Below the pieces are notes generated by a model. It was not told where the DNA came from. It was given only the letters and a program-made list of their open reading frames with translations, and ran no database searches. This document shows positions 5,728 to 11,474 of a stretch of DNA of 24,843 nucleotides, one piece after another. The DNA is taken from positions 1-24,843 of IMG/VR virus record IMGVR_UViG_3300049491_000467, one strand, 5' to 3'. This DNA comes from a virus. Both the position numbers and the translations under genes were made by a program. Numbering within the stretch: position 1 is the first letter of the stretch; each line of letters begins with the position of its first letter.

Positions 5728-5960
5728 TGTTTTTTTGTGCCCTTATCATTTACCTGCTGGGGACAGTGAACATGATGGCTCTGTGTGAGCAGGTTTTCGA
5801 GTCTCGCAGGCCGGTAGTCCTTATGGTCGCCACCCTTATCTGCTGCGCTCTCTGGCCCGTCATAACCCTGTACGCCCTTGTCGTGTGGACTTACGAGCAC
5901 ATTAACCAGTCGGTCATAAAAGCATTGAAGGCTGCTAAGGATGGTGTAAAGAAGCGCTGA
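5724..5960 (+). CDS. Two-pass membrane protein
   Basis: A 78-residue protein with hydrophobic segments at about residues 3-20 (FFCALIIYLLGTVNMMAL) and 31-55 (VVLMVATLICCALWPVITLYALVVW), joined by a short charged loop (EQVFESRRP) and followed by a basic amphipathic tail ending AAKDGVKKR. It should sit in the inner membrane. It is too early in the genome to assign as a holin on position, and no endolysin is next to it. It is the last gene of the operon from 4246. Confidence 0.75.
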   Translation: MMFFCALIIYLLGTVNMMALCEQVFESRRPVVLMVATLICCALWPVITLYALVVWTYEHINQSVIKALKAAKDGVKKR

Positions 5961-6006
5961 ACAAAGCTAGCTAGAGTATGATGAAATATTTCAACAGGAG
6001 ATTTAG

Positions 6007-6330
6007 ATGAAGCGCACTGCAAAAGTATCAACCAAAAGAGCAGGTGGGTATGGGACAAAGAAAAAGCTCAAAGCCTCGGTTAAGGCCCCGGTTAAGAAAG
6101 CTGCCAAGGTCCGAGCTTTAGAGGCGGAGACCGCTGTGTTTTTCTCACAGCCTAACACTACCGCAGCTTTAGCGGGCAGGCCCCCTTTGATGGACTACAG
6201 TTCCTCGGCTATGTTGCGGGAGTCACAAGGCTCTGAAAGCTCTTCAGTATTTAAAGCCTGTGGCTTTTTTGTTGTGGGCATCTTTTTAGGGTATCTCCTT
6301 GTGATGATCCTATCGGCCATCCTCGGCTAG
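6007..6330 (+). CDS. Lys-rich protein with C-terminal membrane anchor
   Basis: ATG 6007 follows AGGAG (5996-6000). The first 40 residues are strongly basic and resemble histone-H1/AlgP-type tails (KKKLKASVKAPVKKAAKV), the middle is a low-complexity Ser/Ala/Pro linker, and residues about 83-106 form one membrane helix (ACGFFVVGIFLGYLLVMILSAIL). A tail-anchored protein with a cationic cytoplasmic domain that could touch DNA or acidic lipids is the obvious reading. I know no named family with this arrangement. Confidence 0.75.
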   Translation: MKRTAKVSTKRAGGYGTKKKLKASVKAPVKKAAKVRALEAETAVFFSQPNTTAALAGRPPLMDYSSSAMLRESQGSESSSVFKACGFFVVGIFLGYLLVMILSAILG

Positions 6331-6352
6331 TCGCAGGGGGAGATATATTTCT

Positions 6353-6715
6353 TTGGCATACATTCTTGACAGAGAGACCCGAGCCTATTGGCGAAGCATA
6401 GGGAACGGAGTGACCTTCGATAGGGAGAAGGCGCACGTATATACGGTGTTTCAAGCTCAGGCACTGGCCAGGATTTTTTGGGAGGAAACGGTCTACACTG
6501 ATCGCACTGACGAGCAGGGGGTGTGGGTGGAGCACTCACACACACCGGACCCCCGGCTGTCCCCCCGACGCACACAGGCCATGAAGGAGAAGAACCATGT
6601 GTGGGTGGCTTACGAGGGGGTTTGGCTGGCCGCGCACGTAAGGGATTTGTTGGCAGTCACCATGGCGGTTAGTCAAACCGAGCCGGTACAAGCAAAAGGA
6701 TTATCTTTGGTATGA
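6353..6715 (+). CDS. Hypothetical 120-residue protein with TTG start
   Basis: The start is probably TTG 6353, with GGGGGAG (6336-6342) upstream; the next in-frame ATG is far inside the protein and would delete the best-looking part. The N-terminal region, AYILDRETRAYWRSIGNGVTFDREKAHVYTVFQAQAL, has a strand-turn-helix pattern typical of a small phage family (Y-W-x-x-x-G-x-x-F-x-x-E-x-A-H-V-Y). The C-terminal half is rich in Val, Trp and Ala. Function unknown. The stop overlaps the next start (ATGA at 6712). Confidence 0.7.
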   Translation: MAYILDRETRAYWRSIGNGVTFDREKAHVYTVFQAQALARIFWEETVYTDRTDEQGVWVEHSHTPDPRLSPRRTQAMKEKNHVWVAYEGVWLAAHVRDLLAVTMAVSQTEPVQAKGLSLV

Positions 6716-7149
6716 TTGTATCTAAGAACGTCGGCAGACAAGCCGCCTCTATGCTGTGTGGAAAACTGCTGGGCACAGGAGTTTATCGCAGGGTATATCT
6801 TAATGAAATGAATCACGATCTGGTCATAAAGATTGAGGATGGAGGGGGTAATTTCTCCAACATAAAAGAGTGGGAGGTTTGGCAGGCTATGGCCGAGCAT
6901 CAGCCGGTGGCTAAGTACCTAGCCGCATGCCAATACATATCAGGCAACGGGACGATATTGATTCAGAGTCGCACCTACCCGATTCAGCCCATGCACTTGC
7001 CTAAGAATATTCCTAGCTTCTTGAACACTGATTTGAAATCAGAAAACTGGGGCTGGTCAAAAACTAAAAAGCCGGTCTGTCATGACTACGGTAATTTCAG
7101 AATTGGAGACGGCACAAAGCTGGTCAGAGCAGATTGGTCAAGAGGATGA
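6712..7149 (+). CDS. Miniature protein-kinase-like protein
   Basis: At 145 residues it is about half a normal kinase domain, yet the landmarks occur in order: a glycine-loop-like GTGVYRRVYL (21-30), an ATP-lysine-like VIKIE (Lys40), a helix-C-like Glu in KEWEVW (53-58), a strand TILIQSR (81-87), a catalytic-loop-like DLKSENWGW (Asp107, Asn112) and a DFG-like HDYGNF (Asp125). The C-lobe helices that normally follow are missing. It may be an active minimal kinase, a phosphotransferase-like protein or a pseudokinase; the sequence does not tell. Translation is coupled to both neighbours. Confidence 0.6.
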   Translation: MIVSKNVGRQAASMLCGKLLGTGVYRRVYLNEMNHDLVIKIEDGGGNFSNIKEWEVWQAMAEHQPVAKYLAACQYISGNGTILIQSRTYPIQPMHLPKNIPSFLNTDLKSENWGWSKTKKPVCHDYGNFRIGDGTKLVRADWSRG

Positions 7150-7346
7150 CTAGGCATAGACGCACGTTGCGCGGAGATTTGTTTAGAATCTTAAAGGCCG
7201 TAGCGACCGGCGCCGCGTTCACAGCGGCACTGGTGTTGTTTGTTCTTTTCACTTTCTTTATCGGTGAGACTTACGGGCAGGGAGGGGCTATCCTCACTTT
7301 TATATTTGTTGTAGCCTCATTTTTCGCCTGGATTTGCCATGATTGA
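7146..7346 (+). CDS. Two-pass membrane protein
   Basis: A 66-residue protein starting at ATG 7146 in an ATGA overlap (an in-frame TTG at 7134 has no better signal). A basic N-terminus (TRHRRTLRGDLFRILK) precedes two hydrophobic segments: about residues 19-38 (VATGAAFTAALVLFVLFTFF) and 46-63 (GGAILTFIFVVASFFAWI). Both ends should face the cytoplasm. It closes the operon that contains the kinase-like gene, so a membrane site of action for that protein is conceivable but unproven. Confidence 0.7.
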   Translation: MTRHRRTLRGDLFRILKAVATGAAFTAALVLFVLFTFFIGETYGQGGAILTFIFVVASFFAWICHD

Positions 7347-7374
7347 GAGTTGGGTGTTGCGAAGGGAGTAAGAA

Positions 7375-7845
7375 ATGATAGTTGCTTTTGACATCGACGG
7401 TGTTCTTGCGGATAGCCGTCATCGGGAACACCATATAATGGGCCGTGACCCTAGGGACTGGTCATCCTACTACGGCCAGCTACCCGAGGACGCGGTTATC
7501 ATACCGATCTATAACATCGCCGTGGACTTGGGGAACTCGGGGCGGCACCAGATGTATCTTTGCACCGGGAGGCCAGAGAGCTTGCGTGTAGAGACCACTC
7601 AATGGATGAAAGATAACGGGTTGTGGAGATATTTCTCGGGCAACCTCATGATGCGGCTATCGGACGACCACCAACCCAATGAGAGAATCAAAAAGGCACA
7701 TGCTCTCGCACTGATAGCGGCGCACGGGCACATAGATTTGGCCTTCGAAGACAACCCCAAGAGTGTTGAGGTTTGGAGAAACTACGCTCGCATGGTCTGT
7801 CATGTGAAATACCCCGCAGCCGCAGAAAGCATAGAGGAGAACTGA
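7375..7845 (+). CDS. HAD-superfamily phosphatase, PNKP 3'-phosphatase-like
   Basis: Motif I is DIDGVLAD (Asp6 nucleophile, Asp8), motif II is CTGRPE (Thr64) and motif IV is FEDNPKSVEVW (Asp126). A lysine for motif III is available in RIKKAH. The small insert after motif I with DWSSYY and the C-terminal EDN resemble the 3'-phosphatase half of T4-type polynucleotide kinase, and similar solitary domains are common in phages. A role in nucleic-acid end repair or nucleotide dephosphorylation is therefore likely; the substrate cannot be read from sequence. The ribosome binding site is GGGAG at 7363-7367. Confidence 0.8.
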   Translation: MIVAFDIDGVLADSRHREHHIMGRDPRDWSSYYGQLPEDAVIIPIYNIAVDLGNSGRHQMYLCTGRPESLRVETTQWMKDNGLWRYFSGNLMMRLSDDHQPNERIKKAHALALIAAHGHIDLAFEDNPKSVEVWRNYARMVCHVKYPAAAESIEEN

Positions 7846-7847
7846 AG

Positions 7848-8267
7848 ATGTCGGCACCTTTTAGGGTTGGAGATAAGGTTAGGATACTTGAGAACGGGTA
7901 CCGTATTCGCCCAGGAGAGATTCATGTTGTTTCAAACGTGGTGTTTGTTCATAATTTGCGCTGCTGGTGCATAAACTTGGAGGGCCAAGGAACGGACAGG
8001 TTTAGTGGATTTCGCGCCCACCGGTTTGAGCTTTATGAGGGCGCCCAAGAGGTCGAGCCCGAGAGGCGGTGGATCGTCATAGAGGACACTGGAGGAGATG
8101 GCAATATGATCAGCAGAGCCTATTTCGTGTTGACTGGCACTCTAGAGGATGCGCGCCGCATGTGCGAGGACCTCTTAAAAGCACAGTCGGGCCTGAAATT
8201 ATCCTTCGGGGTGCTGACGGATACGGCTTGCGTGGATAAAGCGCCGGTAAAGTTCACTAAGCTCTAG
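7848..8267 (+). CDS. Hypothetical protein with SH3-like N-terminal domain
   Basis: 139 residues from ATG 7848, with AGGAG at 7834-7838; a longer in-frame opening upstream overlaps the HAD gene and has no signal. Residues 4-30 (PFRVGDKVRILENGYRIRPGEIHVVSNV) fit a KOW/SH3-like barrel (F-x-x-G-D-x-V, then I-x-x-G-x-x-x-x-V). The C-terminal half (RWIVIED...ISRAYFVLTGTLEDARRMCEDLL) is a strand-strand-helix unit. Function unknown; it shares an operon with the HAD gene, 2 bp apart. Confidence 0.75.
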   Translation: MSAPFRVGDKVRILENGYRIRPGEIHVVSNVVFVHNLRCWCINLEGQGTDRFSGFRAHRFELYEGAQEVEPERRWIVIEDTGGDGNMISRAYFVLTGTLEDARRMCEDLLKAQSGLKLSFGVLTDTACVDKAPVKFTKL

Positions 8268-8285
8268 CCGGTCTTAAAATAACCC

Positions 8286-8313
8286 TTGCGTTAAGCAGCC
8301 TGTGTGCTATAGG
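8286..8313 (+). promoter_or_regulatory. Promoter-like sequence
   Basis: TTGCGT (8286-8291) and TATAGG (8308-8313), preceded by GTGC, are 16 bp apart, ahead of the unit 8335-9592. No TTAACCAT element accompanies it. Confidence 0.5.
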
Positions 8314-8334
8314 GGCCTGAGTTAGAGGAAAAAT

Positions 8335-8679
8335 ATGACTGGAAAAAAGCTAAGCTATCACGACTACGCAGCCATCGTCTGCTCCCCGGATGATTCTGAG
8401 GGTAGCTGGTTTTGGTGTCAGGTGTCTGAGGCCGGAAAGTTCAGCAAGGACGAGGACTTTTATGCCACGGTCCTAAATGGTCAGTGGCAGATCAAGGTCA
8501 TGCCTAAAATAAAAACGGTGATGGTCATGCAGACCGGCCAGATGATTCCGAACACGAGACTGGCGTATTTCGGTCAGGTGCCCGTTGAGTTTAGCGGCAC
8601 CGGCTACGACGTTATTCACACGCACCTAATGAAAACAGAGTACGTTAAGTGGCCGGGCTTTTCCGACCCGGGGTATTAG
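8335..8679 (+). CDS. Hypothetical 114-residue protein
   Basis: ATG 8335 follows a GAGGAAAA ribosome binding site. The protein looks mostly beta-stranded, with several Trp and Phe residues (GSWFWCQVSEAGKF; GQWQIKVMPKIKTVMVMQTGQMI; RLAYFGQVPVEF). No catalytic motif or domain is recognised. It is the first gene after the 8286 promoter and lies 9 bp before the pyrophosphohydrolase gene, so the two are probably co-transcribed. Confidence 0.7.
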   Translation: MTGKKLSYHDYAAIVCSPDDSEGSWFWCQVSEAGKFSKDEDFYATVLNGQWQIKVMPKIKTVMVMQTGQMIPNTRLAYFGQVPVEFSGTGYDVIHTHLMKTEYVKWPGFSDPGY

Positions 8680-8688
8680 GAGATACAC

Positions 8689-9225
8689 ATGCACAAGCCG
8701 AACTGGCCGGTACTAGGGCTGCGTTTTGATGACTACCTCCTGCGTCACTTGGAGTGGGGTTGGGCAACCTTCGGGTCCCCCGCCGAGGGGCGTGGGCCGC
8801 CAGGGCCTCTAGACCATCTAAAAAAAGAGTTGAAAGAGATTCAAGATAATCCGTCAGATGTGACTGAGTGGATTGATGCCATCATACTCTCCATTGATGG
8901 GTTCTATAGAGCGGGCGGGAGTTTTATCAACTTTGATAGTGCTGTCAGTGACGCTTGGGTCATTGCATCGAGTCCACTGGGGGCGGTGAGGGTCATGCAG
9001 GAGCTTTTGGGCGCGTTATCAGAGAATCCAGCCGACTTCGAATTGTGGGAGAGAAGCCTGTTCATCGCCGTGCGCGGGTATGTGGCGGCTAACAACGGGA
9101 GCACAAACGACCTTCTTATGCAGATGTTCGCCAAGCAGCGCAAGAATTTTAACAGGGATTGGCCCGATTGGCGACAGTGCGACCCCGACAAGGCGGTAGA
9201 ACACGTAAAAGGCAAGCACGACTAA
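8689..9225 (+). CDS. DUF550 MazG-like dATP/dGTP pyrophosphohydrolase, internally duplicated
   Basis: Residues 23-77 contain WATFG, GPLDHLKKELKEI and then EWIDAIILSIDGFYRAG, the hallmarks of the DUF550 branch of all-alpha NTP pyrophosphohydrolases. Metal ligands would be Glu47, Glu50, Glu60 and Asp63. The C-terminal part (KQRKNFNRDWPDWR, DPDKAVEH) also matches the family's end. Between them, residues 104-138 (QELLGALSENPADFELWERSLFIAVRGYVAA) repeat the core but lack the acidic ligands. Known members remove pyrophosphate from purine dNTPs; the MazZ enzyme of Z-genome phages is related, but no purZ gene is in the window. It likely adjusts the dNTP pool during infection. Confidence 0.8.
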   Translation: MHKPNWPVLGLRFDDYLLRHLEWGWATFGSPAEGRGPPGPLDHLKKELKEIQDNPSDVTEWIDAIILSIDGFYRAGGSFINFDSAVSDAWVIASSPLGAVRVMQELLGALSENPADFELWERSLFIAVRGYVAANNGSTNDLLMQMFAKQRKNFNRDWPDWRQCDPDKAVEHVKGKHD

Positions 9226-9247
9226 TATGGCGCATAAGGGGTAGTTC

Positions 9248-9592
9248 ATGGCCGGGAAATGGAGCGGGCACTGCGATCTCCGCAAGCTGCCCCACATAAT
9301 GTTCAGGAAGATGGGCCGTGAGGATGCTGACGGGCAGGCCATAAACCAAGCCTTCTCTGGCCAGTCCAAAGTTGCGCACCCCATAGTGGAGGTGGACCCT
9401 CGAACAAAAAATAAGAAGAGGATGGAAATATTCATCCACGAGTCCCTTCACCATGTCTTCCCGGCGCTCCCGGAGCATGAGATATTGTCGGCAGGCAGGT
9501 ACGTTGCTAGGGTTCTTTGGCACATGCAGTACCGGGCCGATGACGACTGGCAGGAGGAGCACTACCCTACCGTGGATTCTACTGGAGAATAA
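9248..9592 (+). CDS. Small HExxH-motif protein
   Basis: A 114-residue protein containing EIFIHESLHHVFP (His64-Glu65-x-x-His68), the zincin HExxH signature at the end of a hydrophobic helix, then the helix HEILSAGRYVARVLWHM. Solitary HExxH proteins of about this size, with the motif in the second half and R-x-x-A-R-V-L-W after it, are frequent in phages; their substrate is not known. A third zinc ligand might be Glu76, His77 or Glu78. The ribosome binding site is a weak AAGGGG upstream of ATG 9248. It ends the accessory block. Confidence 0.7.
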   Translation: MAGKWSGHCDLRKLPHIMFRKMGREDADGQAINQAFSGQSKVAHPIVEVDPRTKNKKRMEIFIHESLHHVFPALPEHEILSAGRYVARVLWHMQYRADDDWQEEHYPTVDSTGE

Positions 9593-9599
9593 CTCGGGG

Positions 9600-9648
9600 T
9601 TGACGCCTCTCATACCGAAGTGATAGACATGCGGAAGTCATTAACCAT
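9600..9648 (+). promoter_or_regulatory. Promoter with downstream TTAACCAT
   Basis: TTGACG (9600-9605) and TAGACA (9624-9629) are 18 bp apart. TTAACCAT (9641-9648) lies just downstream of the expected start of transcription and upstream of the ribosome binding site AGGAGG, a typical operator position. It drives the first block of virion genes from 9663. Confidence 0.5.
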
Positions 9649-9662
9649 ACCAGGAGGCCCGC

Positions 9663-10172
9663 ATGCCTATAGTTTCCACAGATATCAAATATCGCCTGTC
9701 TGGCGGCGCGGCCAACAGCGACGTAAACGCCTCTCTCGGCGGCGCTAAGTCATCTGTCGAGGTTGTCACAGCCACTCTTCACAATCTGTTCGATCAGGTA
9801 TCCGGCGATGAGTCTTTGGCGGGTGATATAGAGTACCGTTGCATCTACGTTCACAACGGCCATGGCTCTCTGTCCCTCCAAAACGCGGTAGTCTGGATCG
9901 ACACAAACACCCCTTCCACAGACACCACGGTTGCCATAGCCTTGGCTGGCGAAGGTTTGAATGGCACCGCCGAAACCGTCGCTAACGAAAACACAGCCCC
10001 GGCAGGCGAGTCCTTCACCTCCCCAGCTACCAAGGGTGCGGGTCTCTCCCTTGGCACAATTCCGGCTGGACAGCACTATGCTATCTGGATTCGTCGCACA
10101 GTTACCGCAGGCGCGGCTGCGTTCAATACCGATTCTGTGATAGTCAAGGTCGAGGGCGATACCGCCGCATAA
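9663..10172 (+). CDS. Putative virion structural protein
   Basis: A 169-residue beta-rich protein poor in Lys and Cys, with a strong AGGAGG site 5-6 bp before the ATG. The sequence LHNLFDQVSGDESLAGDIEYRCIYVHNGHGSL followed by paired strands, NENTAPAGESFTSP and a terminal YAIWIRRTV matches a phage protein type that I know only as virion-associated or hypothetical. The fold suggested is an Ig-like or jelly-roll sandwich. It is followed by AGGAGG and a small gene in the same unit. A decoration or fibre role is possible. Confidence 0.65.
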   Translation: MPIVSTDIKYRLSGGAANSDVNASLGGAKSSVEVVTATLHNLFDQVSGDESLAGDIEYRCIYVHNGHGSLSLQNAVVWIDTNTPSTDTTVAIALAGEGLNGTAETVANENTAPAGESFTSPATKGAGLSLGTIPAGQHYAIWIRRTVTAGAAAFNTDSVIVKVEGDTAA

Positions 10173-10182
10173 GGAGGATAAC

Positions 10183-10338
10183 ATGACATTCGAAGCATAT
10201 GAGACTGTTCTCGCGGCCTACAAAGCAGGCAGCTACGAAGGGGATCAGAAGAAATACGTCGCTGAAAAGCTGAAGGACTACGAACGCAGTCAAGTTGACG
10301 CGGGTCGAGAGGTGCCTGCTGGTGGATTGTGTGTCTGA
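10183..10338 (+). CDS. Hypothetical 51-residue protein
   Basis: ATG 10183 lies 5 bp after AAGGAGG, one of the best ribosome binding sites in the window. The product begins MTFEAYETVLAAYKAG, is highly charged and helical (YEGDQKKYVAEKLKDYERSQ), and ends with a short GLCV tail. Its TGA shares one base with the next ATG (TGATG), so expression of the next, virion-type protein depends on it. It could be a small assembly factor or only a coupling gene; no homologue is recognised. Confidence 0.75.
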   Translation: MTFEAYETVLAAYKAGSYEGDQKKYVAEKLKDYERSQVDAGREVPAGGLCV

Positions 10339-11471
10339 TGCAACTTGCAACTCACTCACAGAAGCTTGAACGCTGGCTCGGCAGAGACGAGATCGACCAG
10401 CTAGTTGAGAGTATGAAGGACTGGTATGGCGGGCCTATTGCGGTGGGTAATGTGCCTGGAAAGGTTTATGTCACTAAGGGCGGTGACTTCCGGGGGCACA
10501 TCGAAGCAGGTTCCGAGGGATCACTCCTCCAGCTAACCTATGACAAGGCGAAGAGGTTTGAGGCCAAGGCCAAGCAGCGCTACAGCCACTGGCTTGCGAG
10601 GCAGCAGAAGGGTCTTCAGCTCAACACGGGCTTTACGAGTTTGTCTGACCTCATCTCAGAGGCCGCCGCAGGAAAGACAAGAGACTACTCTTTTCAAAAG
10701 ATAGGCACCACAGGAGTCGCAGGGTCCACAAACAGCCTATGGGCCGTTGGCGCCCAACCTATCAACGGGTCGGCAGCGGGCGCCGCGCCCGGCGGCACAG
10801 CTCCCACCGATGCGACGACTGGTGGTTTTCCTTTTACTAACCCAGGAAGCCCGGATACACAGCACATAGTCTCAGGGTATGTGGTCGGCTCTGTAGCGGG
10901 CAATCAGTTATTGCTTTATGATCGTATTTTCCACGTCCTTAAAACTATGAACTCCACTGCGACCGAAGCGGTGACGGGGGTACCAACACGTTATCAGGCC
11001 ACATCGGGGGCCGACTACGCGGCGAATAACTTTCTGTTTATCGAATGCACTACTGTGCTGCCCGCCACGGCACACAATTGGACGGTATGCACGTACACAG
11101 ATCAGGATGGTAACGCGGCAGCCACTCTCCCTTCGGTTACCGGCAACGCCTCTAACATTGTCAACAGGCTGGATCAGCCCGGCCAGACGTTCTACTGCCC
11201 GTTAGCGAGCGGTGACACAGGCATCAAGGCTTTGACTCAGATGCAGTGCAGCGCACTTGTTGCGACGGGCGTGATACAGTTTGTGATCGGCCACCCTATC
11301 GCGTGGTTCCCCTGCCCTCTCGCAAACATAATCCTGCCTATGGATGCTATTCAAGGATCGTTCCAGCTTGAAAGAATCTTTGATGACGCTTGCCTGTCAT
11401 TCCTAGAGGTAGTGAAAAGTGCCGTAGGCGCAACCACATACACGGGCTCCTTCAAAACCGTATCGGGCTAG
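10338..11471 (+). CDS. Putative virion structural protein (377 residues)
   Basis: Starts at ATG 10338 in a TGATG overlap. The N-terminal 90 residues are helical and basic (KAKRFEAKAKQRYSHWL). After SLSDLISEAAAGK the protein becomes beta-rich and low in charge, with Ala/Gly/Thr/Pro linkers (GSAAGAAPGGTAPTDATTGG) and conserved-looking stretches such as LLLYDRIFHVLKTMNSTATEAVTGVPTRYQ, TAHNWTVCTYTDQDGN, and CSALVATGVIQFVIGHPIAWFPCPLANI. I associate this type with large phage virion proteins of unassigned position, and the context of neighbouring structural genes agrees. No receptor-binding or enzymatic motif is visible. Confidence 0.65.
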   Translation: MQLATHSQKLERWLGRDEIDQLVESMKDWYGGPIAVGNVPGKVYVTKGGDFRGHIEAGSEGSLLQLTYDKAKRFEAKAKQRYSHWLARQQKGLQLNTGFTSLSDLISEAAAGKTRDYSFQKIGTTGVAGSTNSLWAVGAQPINGSAAGAAPGGTAPTDATTGGFPFTNPGSPDTQHIVSGYVVGSVAGNQLLLYDRIFHVLKTMNSTATEAVTGVPTRYQATSGADYAANNFLFIECTTVLPATAHNWTVCTYTDQDGNAAATLPSVTGNASNIVNRLDQPGQTFYCPLASGDTGIKALTQMQCSALVATGVIQFVIGHPIAWFPCPLANIILPMDAIQGSFQLERIFDDACLSFLEVVKSAVGATTYTGSFKTVSG

Positions 11472-11474
11472 CCC

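Noticed and set aside
5724-7346. Holin or lysis cassette from the small membrane proteins at 5724, 6007 and 7146
   Set aside because: No endolysin or spanin gene is nearby, and the genes lie in the accessory/early block.
9019-9613. Minus-strand frames of 138 and 154 codons
   Set aside because: Antisense to the DUF550 and HExxH genes, whose protein motifs fix the coding strand.
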